In this document: in pieces, positions 17,179-25,612 of the stretch
Position numbering within the stretch: the stretch's first letter is position 1
Layout: each line of letters opens with the position of its first letter
NCBI GenBank assembly: GCA_022794035.1
Contig: JAAWDX010000012.1
Location: forward strand, 1-64,000
Source of the DNA: Lachnospiraceae bacterium
GTDB lineage: Bacteria > Bacillota > Clostridia > Lachnospirales > Bianqueaceae
DNA: 64,000 nucleotides
Direction: 5' to 3'
The notes under the pieces: generated by a model
Told to the model about the DNA's origin: nothing
The model's database searches: none
Seen by the model: only the letters and a program-made list of their open reading frames with translations
Translations under genes and position numbers: made by a program

Positions 17179-19266
17179 TTAGTTAATACTTTTGTAATAT
17201 TTATTCTCTCCCTCTGGCTGCAGCCAATCCGTATTCGGCTTACAAATCAGCCGCGCATCCAGGTATGCCTGATCCAGCCCCAGCACTGTCTGGCCCTGAT
17301 AGCTACCTGAAGGATTTTTCTGCACGACTAATGCAGCATCGGTATTGCTGTCATCTTCCAGACACAGAGGAAGCATCAAACTCATACAGTTCCCCTTCGG
17401 GAAATAACAGGGAATGGCCGTTCTGAAATTCCATCTTACCCTTTTTAACGCAATCTCAATCGCATCCTCCATTCGGCTTCTCAATCTGCGAAATATCTTG
17501 TCATTCTCCGCAATATAACTTGACAAAGAAGCATATGCCTGCTTTTGTGCCTCGCTCCCCCTGCCTTTATTTTCTAGCGCCGCAATTCTCTCCAGCGCCT
17601 GATCATCGCCATAGCAGCATTCACGCAAATACCCTAGCGGCAGTCGATGCAGATTATCAATAATGATGTGTTCATAATCTGTCAGCAGTTCTTTTGTCAA
17701 ATCATATATTAGATCTTCATTCTTTTCCACATAGCTAGGCACCTGCGGCAAAGGATTAAAATAACTGGTCAGTAATTTCCCGTATCCATTTTTTCCTCTG
17801 ATTCCGGCCATTGCAAAAGCTTCAAACTTCCATTCCTCTTTTCCTTTCTGAGGATTAGGCACAAAACAAGCATAGATATCATCATAATGGTTATTTACCA
17901 GTCCTGTGTTAAAGGCCGCGAACTGACGATCCTGGGAAATACACACCTTATCCTCCTGAAGCAGCCGATAAAATGTATACTGCATATACTTTTTCAAAAT
18001 GAAATACCGCCCATAGTGCCGCTGATCATCCCATCTTTCCGGAAGCGCTAAATCAGCCAATTCCTTTAAGAAATCCTGCCAATATCCAAGGTCTGCAAAA
18101 TATTCTAATGATTTTCCCGGCGGAATCGGGTGTTCTTCTTCTCTTTCTTCCTCTTCCTGTTCCTTTTTCGGAGAGCCCACAAAGCTCAGATACCATTGCT
18201 TGCCGTAAGGACGTTCATTTTTCTTAAGGACAGCTATCATATCTTCTTCGTCAAAAACGACGGGAAAGGTAATCGAATAGCTTCTGGCCTGCACCGTTTT
18301 CTCTTCTAAACTTTTTTGATAGGCTGCTGCTAATTCCTTTTCAGGCTCCTTCATGCCGCGGCGTTTCAAAAACTCTATGATCTTAGGCGGCAAATACGCT
18401 AATCGTGTAAATTCACCCGCATTTTCCGTATGCTCTGCTTTCGCCGGCTCCTGCACCGCTTCCTCTTTTTTAGGAGGCCTAGCGGCTTCCTCTTTTTCTG
18501 GCAGTGCCGCAGAACCCTTTAACGGTTCCTCCCTTATTGTAATCAGCACATTGGGCACCCCATGAATCACGACATCTTTCATTTCTAAATATGCCGGCAT
18601 CTCCTGCAGCATATTTTTCATTTTAGAAAATCCATAGTTTTTAGACGAGAAACCTCTTTCGACCAAATATTTACTGATTTTAGCCATATGCAGTTCCTCC
18701 CCTTTAGGGAACATTCCGCATAAAATCTGATAAATTTTATTTTTTTCCTGATCAGTAAACTTTTCTTTTCCCCTTTTCTCTTCCTGCGTATCTTTAGACG
18801 CAACTGTCTGTACGAACTGAGGATATCGTCTTTGATAAGGCGTATCCTCCTGCTTCATTTTTCCGCTATGCACTACAAGACGTTTCAGGTTCTGCGTTTT
18901 TCTCTGTACACCACCTATTTTCAGCAGTCCGGCTCCCATTTCATTTTCCAGCTCGGCCATCTCTGATGAAGTAGGAACCCATACAGCATTTTTAGTCTCT
19001 TCTGATTTTATGCCCTGTTTTTCTTGCGGCCATGGCCGCAAAATGATGTTGGAATTAGAATGACCGTCGTATTCATAATCTTCTAATACAATAAATTCTT
19101 TCAATTCTTTCATTAAATTTTTCATGCGCGCAAAACCGTACCTGCGGCATCCATGCCCTGAAGCTGTCAGCTCCTTGCCGACTGCTGAAAGCGCATAGGG
19201 CTCATTGAAATTTAACTTTTCTTTTAAAAGCTCATAAATTTCTTTTTTATTCAGTTCTGTAATCAT
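17179..19266 (-). CDS. Double LOTUS (OST-HTH) domain protein with C-terminal DUF3825
   Basis: 695 aa. Two winged-helix LOTUS-like units are visible: residues ~5-75 (LLKEKLNFNEPYALSAVGKEL...RRYGFARMKNLM) and ~170-245 (YQILCGMFPKGEELHMAKISKYL...KNYGFSKMKNML). A Pro/Glu/Lys-rich linker follows, then a region resembling DUF3825 (about 390-660; ADLGYWQDFLKELADLALPERW, FNTGLVNNHYDDIYACF). LOTUS domains bind RNA (G-rich or G4 RNA in eukaryotes); DUF3825 has no known activity. The start is 16 nt after the rex stop, with GAGAGG upstream, so it is likely cotranscribed with rex. Cytosolic, no membrane segments. Likely an RNA-associated regulator; the function is unknown. Confidence 0.75.
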   Translation of the reverse strand: MITELNKKEIYELLKEKLNFNEPYALSAVGKELTASGHGCRRYGFARMKNLMKELKEFIVLEDYEYDGHSNSNIILRPWPQEKQGIKSEETKNAVWVPTSSEMAELENEMGAGLLKIGGVQRKTQNLKRLVVHSGKMKQEDTPYQRRYPQFVQTVASKDTQEEKRGKEKFTDQEKNKIYQILCGMFPKGEELHMAKISKYLVERGFSSKNYGFSKMKNMLQEMPAYLEMKDVVIHGVPNVLITIREEPLKGSAALPEKEEAARPPKKEEAVQEPAKAEHTENAGEFTRLAYLPPKIIEFLKRRGMKEPEKELAAAYQKSLEEKTVQARSYSITFPVVFDEEDMIAVLKKNERPYGKQWYLSFVGSPKKEQEEEEREEEHPIPPGKSLEYFADLGYWQDFLKELADLALPERWDDQRHYGRYFILKKYMQYTFYRLLQEDKVCISQDRQFAAFNTGLVNNHYDDIYACFVPNPQKGKEEWKFEAFAMAGIRGKNGYGKLLTSYFNPLPQVPSYVEKNEDLIYDLTKELLTDYEHIIIDNLHRLPLGYLRECCYGDDQALERIAALENKGRGSEAQKQAYASLSSYIAENDKIFRRLRSRMEDAIEIALKRVRWNFRTAIPCYFPKGNCMSLMLPLCLEDDSNTDAALVVQKNPSGSYQGQTVLGLDQAYLDARLICKPNTDWLQPEGENKYYKSIN

Positions 19267-19282
19267 ACATGTATTAATCCTC

Positions 19283-19918
19283 TCAATTTTGATTGCTGAA
19301 TTTATAAGATAATCTCATTAAACTATCTGATAAATGAACATTCTCTACGATAACCGTTGGGTCTGCTAATTGTAAATCAATAGATGCAAAATTCCAAATG
19401 CCTTTAACGCCGCATTCTACCAATAAATTAGCCATATGAATCGCTTCGGCTTTAGGGATCGTAAGCACACCGATATCAACCACATTTTCATTGATATACT
19501 TTTCAAGATTCTCTATAGATTGCACGGTTCTCCCGCCAATCGTCTGTCCGATAATCTCAGGAGCAATATCGAACATTGCCGTAACATGGAATCCTCTTTT
19601 TTCAAAATTTGTGTAATTTACGAGCGCCTGCCCTAAATGTCCGGCTCCAATAATAATAATATTATGAACTTGATCAATCCCCAATATACGGGCTACCTCT
19701 TGATACAGTACCTCCACGTGATATCCGTATCCCTGCTGTCCAAATTCACCAAAATGATTCAGGTCCTGTCTTACCTGTGATGCCGTCAGTCCCATCCTTC
19801 GGCTTAACTCTCCTGAAGAGATTCTGGTAACATTATTATTAAGGAGCTCGCCCAGATATCGATAATATCTGGGTAATCTTCGAATCACGGCATCAGAAAT
19901 ATAGTTTCGGTTTACCAT
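19283..19918 (-). CDS. rex: Redox-sensing transcriptional repressor Rex
   Basis: 211 aa. N-terminal winged helix (residues ~1-80; VIRRLPRYYRYL, then ISSGELSRRMGLTASQVRQDL) and a Rossmann domain with GAGHLGQAL for NAD(H). Rex represses fermentation and respiration genes until the NADH/NAD+ ratio rises. The start at 19918 follows GAGGGG. It has its own promoter (19975-20003), divergent from the RseC-like gene, and the LOTUS/DUF3825 gene follows it. I found no clear Rex operator (TTGTTAA-N4-TTAACAA) in the intergenic region. Confidence 0.96.
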   Translation of the reverse strand: MVNRNYISDAVIRRLPRYYRYLGELLNNNVTRISSGELSRRMGLTASQVRQDLNHFGEFGQQGYGYHVEVLYQEVARILGIDQVHNIIIIGAGHLGQALVNYTNFEKRGFHVTAMFDIAPEIIGQTIGGRTVQSIENLEKYINENVVDIGVLTIPKAEAIHMANLLVECGVKGIWNFASIDLQLADPTVIVENVHLSDSLMRLSYKFSNQN

Positions 19919-19974
19919 ACGAAGAACCCCTCATTTTCAATACTTTGAAATTTTCTATGATTTCAAGCCTTTAT

Positions 19975-20003
19975 ATTATATCAATCTCCTTTCATAAAAG
20001 CAA
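19975..20003 (-). promoter_or_regulatory. Sigma-A promoter of rex
   Basis: Minus strand: TTGCTT (19998-20003), a 17-nt spacer and perfect TATAAT (19975-19980). Confidence 0.75.
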
Positions 20004-20013
20004 TTCTTTTTCA

Positions 20014-20042
20014 TTGAAAAAAAAACCAAATCCCTTTATAAT
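20014..20042 (+). promoter_or_regulatory. Sigma-A promoter of the RseC-like gene
   Basis: TTGAAA (20014-20019), a 17-nt spacer of mostly A residues, and perfect TATAAT (20037-20042). It is divergent from the rex promoter, with only 10 nt between the two -35 boxes. Confidence 0.8.
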
Positions 20043-20075
20043 ACTTTTAATACTAAGAAGGAGTCTTGATACACC

Positions 20076-20483
20076 ATGCATGAATTCGGAACCGTTATTG
20101 CGATCAAAGAATCTCTCATACAGGTCGAAATTCCCCGTTCAAAACGCTGCCGGGGCTGCCATGCCTGTACTCCTTTAAATGGAAAGGATTCTATGACGCT
20201 ATTTGCTTTAAATGATTGCCAGGCCGCCATAGGGGATCAGGTACAAATTCAGATTCAGGAATCCGGTGAGCTTTCTGCGTCTTTACTGCTCTATGGCATT
20301 CCTTTAGCTGTTTTCTTAATCAGCCTTGTACTGTTCGCTCTTTTTTTACCTGAAATTCCAGCCCTCCTGCTTTCTTTTCTTATTCTATCCCTTGCTTATT
20401 TAGCGATTCATTTTCTGTCTAAGCGTCTAAATAGAGAGCGCTATATGCCGCGCGCCGTTCTGATTCTCCCCTTCGTCAAATAA
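20076..20483 (+). CDS. SoxR-reducing system RseC family protein
   Basis: 135 aa. The N-terminal half is a small beta domain with the Cys motif CRGCHAC (about residues 26-32), typical of RseC/MucC. Two membrane helices follow (about 75-95 and 98-115) with a basic tail. In other bacteria RseC accompanies Rnf complexes and SoxR reduction, or sigma-E control. No rnf genes are near. The start follows AAGGAG. The gene is divergent from rex, so a redox role is an attractive but unproven link. Confidence 0.82.
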   Translation: MHEFGTVIAIKESLIQVEIPRSKRCRGCHACTPLNGKDSMTLFALNDCQAAIGDQVQIQIQESGELSASLLLYGIPLAVFLISLVLFALFLPEIPALLLSFLILSLAYLAIHFLSKRLNRERYMPRAVLILPFVK

Positions 20484-20500
20484 GCATCCCCAAAACTATC

Positions 20501-20528
20501 ACCTCGCCCTCCCTTCTTTCATATGATA
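20501..20528 (+). promoter_or_regulatory. Possible sigma-K-type promoter of the Cys-rich protein gene
   Basis: AC (20501-20502), 17 nt, then CATATGATA (20520-20528). This fits the Bacillus sigma-K pattern AC-N16/17-CATAnnnTA. No sigma-A box of comparable quality is present. Such short consensus matches are weak on their own. Confidence 0.4.
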
Positions 20529-20558
20529 CAGTAAATTGAAAGAAAGTCGGGAGGTTTT

Positions 20559-21446
20559 ATGATGTCTAAAAATGCATCCCTCTTCAACAAAGCATCCGGA
20601 AGCCGGTATATGACCCGCAAACCGGATTGCTGCCCCACCTGTCCCCCTTATACGCCTGCTTCGCCGTGCCATTGCAATCCGGCGCCCAATGAAAACTGCA
20701 AGGATATTTGTGTGAACCCTCCGGTAGGGCAGCCTAAATCGCTTACCCTGCTTGCTCCTGTCGTTTTTGATGAATGCGGTTTAAATCTCTGCAAGGTTGT
20801 GCAAAGAAATGTATTCTGCAACCCCGAGATTGCATCCATTCGTCTGCGCGTAATCGATATTGACTTTAATATGGGACGCGGCGACCATTCTTCGCATATT
20901 GAAACTCTGCGCAGCCGCCCAAGCTGCAGCCGGATCACCCTCAGCGGTATCCGTGTAAAGCTGGCTGTGACTGTTTTAGATCGCTGCCAGAATGTTCTGG
21001 ACACCTTTATTATGGTAGAAGAGTATCTGCCGGCCTGTCAGGACGATCCGTGCTATGATGAAGAAGCAAATCCCTGCAGCCTTTGCATGGAGCTTTACAC
21101 CCCGTACGGATTAAGCTATCTGTCTCAAGATCCGCCCTGCCCCACCATCAACTATTTTGGTATGGAAGAGATGGGCGCATGCGGTATGGGCAATAACAGC
21201 CTGCGTCAGGGTGTTGGCGCTCAGGCACTGGCCAAAGTCGTTCGCTTTGATCCGGAGGACGGCGTGGTTGCCATTGGCTTAACCATTTATCTGAAATCTA
21301 TCTATTTTGTTCAGTACCGTGTTCCTCACGAGGGCCTCGCAGTACCGCCCAAATGCGATGCCATTGTCGATCAGTGCGACGCCTGCAAAGATTTTGTTGA
21401 AGGCGATCTGCTCAGCCTCAATTTAAAGCCGCTTGATTTTTGTTAA
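20559..21446 (+). CDS. Cys-rich hypothetical protein, possible spore coat/outer layer protein
   Basis: 295 aa from ATG 20559; a second ATG (20562) is spaced better from GGGAGG. It has 22 cysteines, many in the Pro-rich N terminus (PDCCPTCPPYTPASPCHC) and in a C-terminal cluster (KCDAIVDQCDACKDF). There is no signal peptide or membrane helix. The middle (about 60-270) looks like a beta-rich domain. I do not recognise a named family. Cys-rich proteins made late in the mother cell often crosslink in spore coats, and the sigma-K-like promoter would fit, but this is inference. It ends at a strong bidirectional terminator. Confidence 0.7.
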   Translation: MMSKNASLFNKASGSRYMTRKPDCCPTCPPYTPASPCHCNPAPNENCKDICVNPPVGQPKSLTLLAPVVFDECGLNLCKVVQRNVFCNPEIASIRLRVIDIDFNMGRGDHSSHIETLRSRPSCSRITLSGIRVKLAVTVLDRCQNVLDTFIMVEEYLPACQDDPCYDEEANPCSLCMELYTPYGLSYLSQDPPCPTINYFGMEEMGACGMGNNSLRQGVGAQALAKVVRFDPEDGVVAIGLTIYLKSIYFVQYRVPHEGLAVPPKCDAIVDQCDACKDFVEGDLLSLNLKPLDFC

Positions 21447-21450
21447 AACA

Positions 21451-21490
21451 AAACCCCGAGGGACGCTATTTTAGCGTCTCTTGGGGCTTT
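21451..21490. terminator. Bidirectional terminator between the Cys-rich gene and the rluD-like gene
   Basis: Long hairpin CCCCgAGgGACGCT-ATTTT-AGCGTCtCtTGGGG (21454-21486), with A-rich and T-rich flanks. Confidence 0.88.
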
Positions 21491-22434
21491 TATGCGCGCA
21501 CCGTTTCTAACACCGTTTGAAAATAGTCCGGCAGCTCTGAATCAAATTCCATATACTCTCCTGTAACAGGGTGCACAAATCCCAGACATTTCGCATGCAG
21601 AATCTGACCCGGCCAAAATGGATTGCTTTTCAGTTTCTTCTCAGCCGCTGTTGTCTCCCGGGACGGTCCATAGACTGTATCTCCCAAAAGAGGATGCCCA
21701 ATACTCTTTAAATGCACGCGGATCTGATGCGTGCGGCCCGTCTCCAGCGTAACCTCCAGATATGAAAAGCCTTTAAACTGCTCCAGCACTCTATAATGCG
21801 TAACAGCCCTCCGCCCATCTGCACGGACACACATTTTCTTTCGATCCGCATCCATCCGCCCAATCGGCGCATCAACTGTTCCTTCCGTATCTTTAAAAAT
21901 GCCATGCACGACCGCATGATAAACCCGCTGGATATCATGCTCCTTCAGCAAGGCGCTCATCCCCTGATGCGCCCGGTCGCTTTTACATACACACAAAAGC
22001 CCTGATGTATCCTTATCAATTCTATGGACAATCCCCGGCCTAAGCACGCCGTTAATTCCGGAAAGCCGATCTCCAAAATGATATAATAAGCCATTTACCA
22101 GCGTTCCGCTTTCATGTCCGGCTGCCGGATGTACCACCATACCTCTCGGCTTATTCACAATTGCCAAATCATGATCTTCATATAAAATCGAAAGATCCAT
22201 CTTTTCCGGTTCTGTACAAAGCTCCTTAGCCGGCGGCAGACACACCCATACTGTATCTCCTCTGCGCAGCTTATAACCGGCCTTTACCGTTTTGCCATTG
22301 ACCTGAATCCTTCCTTCCGCCAGCAAATTCTGAGCGCGCGATCTTGTAACCTCCGGCAAGAGGCAGCTCACCCAAACATCCAACCGCTCTCCGGCCTCTT
22401 CGTCTCCTACCACCTGTTCAAAAATCTGTTCCAC
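21490..22434 (-). CDS. RluA/RluD-family 23S rRNA pseudouridine synthase
   Basis: 314 aa. N-terminal S4 domain (about 14-75; RLDVWVSCLLPEVTRSRAQNLLAEGRI) and a catalytic domain with HRIDKDTSGLL, whose Asp is the catalytic residue. It isomerises uridines in 23S rRNA; the exact site is not predictable, though RluD (helix 69) is closest in layout. The start overlaps the end of lspA by 17 nt, so it is translated from the lspA transcript. This lspA-rluD pair is conserved in Firmicutes. Confidence 0.92.
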   Translation of the reverse strand: MEQIFEQVVGDEEAGERLDVWVSCLLPEVTRSRAQNLLAEGRIQVNGKTVKAGYKLRRGDTVWVCLPPAKELCTEPEKMDLSILYEDHDLAIVNKPRGMVVHPAAGHESGTLVNGLLYHFGDRLSGINGVLRPGIVHRIDKDTSGLLCVCKSDRAHQGMSALLKEHDIQRVYHAVVHGIFKDTEGTVDAPIGRMDADRKKMCVRADGRRAVTHYRVLEQFKGFSYLEVTLETGRTHQIRVHLKSIGHPLLGDTVYGPSRETTAAEKKLKSNPFWPGQILHAKCLGFVHPVTGEYMEFDSELPDYFQTVLETVRA

Positions 22435-22966
22435 CGCTTCCTTGCTTCCTTCCTTTTAATTCATCCGCAATATCCTCCAGCAGCTCCTTTTGGAAAAATG
22501 CTGTCAAACAAAAGAGAATGCCAAACACAACCACATAGCAGTCTGCCACATTAAAAACCGGAAAATCAATCCATTTAAAATAAAAAGTATCTACCACAAA
22601 GTGACGCAGCACACGGTCCAGCAAATTGCCAATCGCCCCCGCCATAACCACAATGCTGCAAACCTTGGTAAGCCGAAACTTTTTTTCCGGCCCGAGCCGG
22701 AAATAGACGTAGGCCAACCCTACAATCATCGCAATAGTAAGGATGGTAAACAGCCACTGCTGATTCTGCAGGATTCCAAAGGCCGCCCCCCGGTTTTCAA
22801 CATATGTGAGCTCAAATACGCCCGGCCATAATACTATAGCCGGCTTTTCCTTTAATGTACTGATTGTCCATAGCTTCACAAGCTGATCAATAGCCACCAG
22901 CCCTGCTGTGGCCATCAGCCATACGGCAACCTGTTTTATCCGTTTCCCTATCCCATTTGCTTTCAC
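22418..22966 (-). CDS. lspA: Lipoprotein signal peptidase (signal peptidase II)
   Basis: 182 aa with four membrane helices. It cleaves the signal peptide of prolipoproteins after diacylglyceryl modification. Conserved segments are seen: VENRGAAFG, GAIGNLLDRV and FPVFNVADCYV; the Asp of NLLDR and of NVAD are the catalytic pair. There is a slightly long N terminus and a short C-terminal tail. Overlaps ylmH upstream by 4 nt and the rluD-like gene downstream by 17 nt. Substrates in this window include the TPR, DUF4358 and GerS-like lipoproteins. Confidence 0.95.
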   Translation of the reverse strand: MKANGIGKRIKQVAVWLMATAGLVAIDQLVKLWTISTLKEKPAIVLWPGVFELTYVENRGAAFGILQNQQWLFTILTIAMIVGLAYVYFRLGPEKKFRLTKVCSIVVMAGAIGNLLDRVLRHFVVDTFYFKWIDFPVFNVADCYVVVFGILFCLTAFFQKELLEDIADELKGRKQGSGGTDF

Positions 22967-23745
22967 TTTTTATCTCCTAAGTATTCTATCACCAGCTGAA
23001 TACGTCCCGATTTTGAAAAGCCTTTGTCTTCTAAAATTTTCAATCTGCCCTTTCCGCGAAGCGTAATTTTATCTCCTACTGAGACCAATTTATCTCCCTC
23101 TAAAATCTGCAGTCCGTTTCGCGAAGCGCGCCCAGCAGCAATCCATTTGAGCGCCTCTGCACGCCCCATATGAAAGCCTCTGCTGATCACAGCGTCAATT
23201 CGCAGTGAAGATATGCTGATCACACTCAGCACGCCCTGCTGCGCCTTAGGAAGCTCCTCTGAGGAAACCTCGCGTACCATCACGCCCGCTGCGCCTACAC
23301 TCGTCAGCTCGCGCTGAATATAGGAGCTTATCTCCTTCTTCACCCAAAGATACGCTCCTTGATCAGCCGTTAGCAGATCGCCCAGCTTATCTCGGCGGAT
23401 TCCCGTTCCCATCAGTGCTCCCAAATAATCGCGATGTCCGGGAATATGCTTCAAAAAGCGCTGATCGAGCGGTTTGATCTGCAAAAGAACAAGCTCCTCT
23501 TTGAGCAGCTCAGCCAGTGATTCTTTCATATAATCCGGATAAAATACTGCCAGCTGCCGCTCTGCCTCTGGGTAGCCTCCAAAAAAGGATAGACAAACAG
23601 GAAGCCTTCCTTCCATAGAGGAAAGGAGGCTTCTTTGATGATCGTCCAAAAAATCGCTGAACGTAATATATCCAGTTTGATCGGCCGTAACCGCTAAATC
23701 TTCCATATGGCCGATAAACCATTTATCATCCTGCTGCTGCATCAT
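22963..23745 (-). CDS. ylmH: YlmH-type S4-domain RNA-binding protein
   Basis: 260 aa. An N-terminal YlmH domain with GHRDYLGALMGTGIRRDKLGD near the middle, and a C-terminal S4 domain (about 185-250; LRIDAVISRGFHMGRAEALKWIAAGRASRNG). YlmH associates with ribosomes and has been linked to rescue of blocked peptidyl-tRNA and to cell division. It follows sepF by 2 nt, as in the ylm/division clusters of other Firmicutes, and overlaps lspA by 4 nt. Confidence 0.92.
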   Translation of the reverse strand: MMQQQDDKWFIGHMEDLAVTADQTGYITFSDFLDDHQRSLLSSMEGRLPVCLSFFGGYPEAERQLAVFYPDYMKESLAELLKEELVLLQIKPLDQRFLKHIPGHRDYLGALMGTGIRRDKLGDLLTADQGAYLWVKKEISSYIQRELTSVGAAGVMVREVSSEELPKAQQGVLSVISISSLRIDAVISRGFHMGRAEALKWIAAGRASRNGLQILEGDKLVSVGDKITLRGKGRLKILEDKGFSKSGRIQLVIEYLGDKK

Positions 23746-23747
23746 GT

Positions 23748-24335
23748 TTACTGATCAATTCCCCAAGGGAAAGCAAGCCCTCCCTCTGTTTCTAAGGTTT
23801 CCCGGATGTCTACATCTCCTGCAAAATCAACATTATCCGGTGCAATCATAAAGATCTTATCCGCAATCCGCTGAATGTTGCCGTCCATCGCACAACAGCA
23901 CCCACAGAGAAAATCTGTAATTCTCTGTGCAATTTTATGCTCTACAAACTCAAGGTTGATGATCACCGGCTTCTTGTCTTTGATATGTTGAGAAATTTCT
24001 CTGGCCTCCTCAAAGGTTTCCGGACTGGCAACCACTACCTCCATCTGCACATTGGCATGCAGATTCAAAACCTTATTATTGCGAACTCCTGACATACTGC
24101 GCGTGCTGGCAGAACGATAGCTATCGCTTCCGTATCCGCTATAGCTGCTGCGGCCGCTGTCATAACGGCTGCTCTCCTGGCGTCTGCTGAAGGCATCATA
24201 GCTGGTAATTTTGCGGTCTGCTATTGTATCCTCCGCCTCATCCTCTTCATATTCATCTTCATACTCATCGTATTCTTCTTCTGCTGCCGCGCTTAATCCT
24301 AATGCTCCCGCTAATTTGTCTACAAACTTGCTCAT
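23748..24335 (-). CDS. sepF: Cell division protein SepF
   Basis: 195 aa from ATG 24335 (MSKFVDKLAGALGL), with AAAGGAGAAGTACAG in front; a longer frame upstream lies in the leader. The N-terminal amphipathic helix targets the membrane. A long acidic Tyr/Ser/Arg-rich linker follows (about 18-95), then the FtsZ-binding core (about 105-195; VASPETFEEAREISQHIKD, KPVIINLE, DFLCGCCCAMDG). The CCC run in the core is unusual, since this place is more often small residues around FLxGxxxA. Driven by its own promoter and followed by ylmH. Confidence 0.94.
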   Translation of the reverse strand: MSKFVDKLAGALGLSAAAEEEYDEYEDEYEEDEAEDTIADRKITSYDAFSRRQESSRYDSGRSSYSGYGSDSYRSASTRSMSGVRNNKVLNLHANVQMEVVVASPETFEEAREISQHIKDKKPVIINLEFVEHKIAQRITDFLCGCCCAMDGNIQRIADKIFMIAPDNVDFAGDVDIRETLETEGGLAFPWGIDQ

Positions 24336-24393
24336 CTGTACTTCTCCTTTTTTCTCCGGATGGTAATCCCGGGTGAGATATTTATCTTTTCCT

Positions 24394-24422
24394 ATTATTG
24401 CCTGTTTCCGGCCTCTTGTCAA
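24394..24422 (-). promoter_or_regulatory. Sigma-A promoter of sepF-ylmH-lspA-rluD
   Basis: Minus strand: perfect TTGACA (24417-24422), a 17-nt spacer and AATAAT (24394-24399). The leader is about 55 nt. Confidence 0.75.
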
Positions 24423-24473
24423 TAAAAACTTTTGTCGAAGGCCGCAAATATTTTGTAAATATTTTAAAGCTGA

Positions 24474-25586
24474 TTATTTCTTCACCATCTGATTGGCCTT
24501 ATCATAATCATTCTTTGCTTCTTCATACCGTTCCAGCTTCTGCAAGATCTGTCCCCGTGTATAATAAGCCCACGCATAATCTGTTTTTAGTTCAATACAG
24601 CGATTGAGATCCGTAAGCGCCTGTTCTAGGTTGCCAAGCTGCAAATAGCAATAGCCTCGATTACCCAGTGCCACGGCATCCTCCTCACTTTGCAGATATT
24701 TTGAATAATCTGCAATCGCCTCTTCATACGCCCCCCGACGATACTGAATATTGGCTCTTCCTTGGTACAAAACCATATCCTCCGGGTCCTCTTCCATGGC
24801 AGCGGCATAATCAGCCAGTGCCAAGTCATACTCCTCCATCGCGGCATACACCTCCGCGCGCTTAAAGAGAAACTCCTTTCCTAGGGCTGAGTCGGTACTC
24901 ATTTTTGCATACTGATTATAATCCTGCAGTGCGTCTTCATAGCGCTCCAGCATGCGGTAGGCCTCTCCGCGGTTCCAGTACACAACAGGATTCTGCGGCT
25001 CCTTTTCTATTGCCGTGCTATAGTCTGCAACAGCTTCTTCGTATTTACCCTGTTTAAAATAAACAGAAGCCCTGTTATTGACTGTTACCATACGCACCGG
25101 ATCCATCGTCAGCGCCTGATCATAGTCATGAATTGCCTCATCATAGGCCTCTTTTGCGTGATAAGCATCCCCTCGATTAGAAAAATATCCTGCATCGGAT
25201 CCGTTCATCTCGATTGCTTTTGAAAAATCTGCAATCGCCTCATCGTATTTCTCCTGATAGTAATAAACAAGACCGCGGTTGTTATAATATACGTCGATTC
25301 CGCCATCCAGTTCAATCGCCTTAGAAAAGTCGCTCAGCGCCTGATCATACTTTTGCAAATTCAAATAGGCCATGCCTCGATTATTATAAATTTCATCCTT
25401 TTGATCATTAAGGCGCAAAATCTCCTCATAAGCAGCGGCCGCTTCTTCATATCGACTCTCCGCATAGGCACTATCCCCCTGCTCCAGCAATTCTTTAATC
25501 TTTGCTTCTTTATTACAACCTGTCAGGCTCATCAAAAGCAAAACCATCCCTGCTGCTGCCATCATGCATTTTATTTTTCTGCTCAT
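24474..25586 (-). CDS. TPR-repeat lipoprotein
   Basis: 370 aa. A lipoprotein signal with lipobox LTGC (cleavage before Cys24), then about ten 34-residue TPR units covering the rest, each with the A..Y..G / A..DY..A pattern (for example YNNRGMAYLNLQKYDQALSDF). It is anchored on the outer membrane leaflet and presumably works as a protein-protein scaffold. The RBS GGAGG precedes ATG 25586. It lies 26 nt after the HlyD-like gene, so they are likely one operon. No specific partner is known. Confidence 0.87.
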   Translation of the reverse strand: MSRKIKCMMAAAGMVLLLMSLTGCNKEAKIKELLEQGDSAYAESRYEEAAAAYEEILRLNDQKDEIYNNRGMAYLNLQKYDQALSDFSKAIELDGGIDVYYNNRGLVYYYQEKYDEAIADFSKAIEMNGSDAGYFSNRGDAYHAKEAYDEAIHDYDQALTMDPVRMVTVNNRASVYFKQGKYEEAVADYSTAIEKEPQNPVVYWNRGEAYRMLERYEDALQDYNQYAKMSTDSALGKEFLFKRAEVYAAMEEYDLALADYAAAMEEDPEDMVLYQGRANIQYRRGAYEEAIADYSKYLQSEEDAVALGNRGYCYLQLGNLEQALTDLNRCIELKTDYAWAYYTRGQILQKLERYEEAKNDYDKANQMVKK

Positions 25587-25612
25587 ACATACCTCCGCTC
25601 TGCTATAAAATA

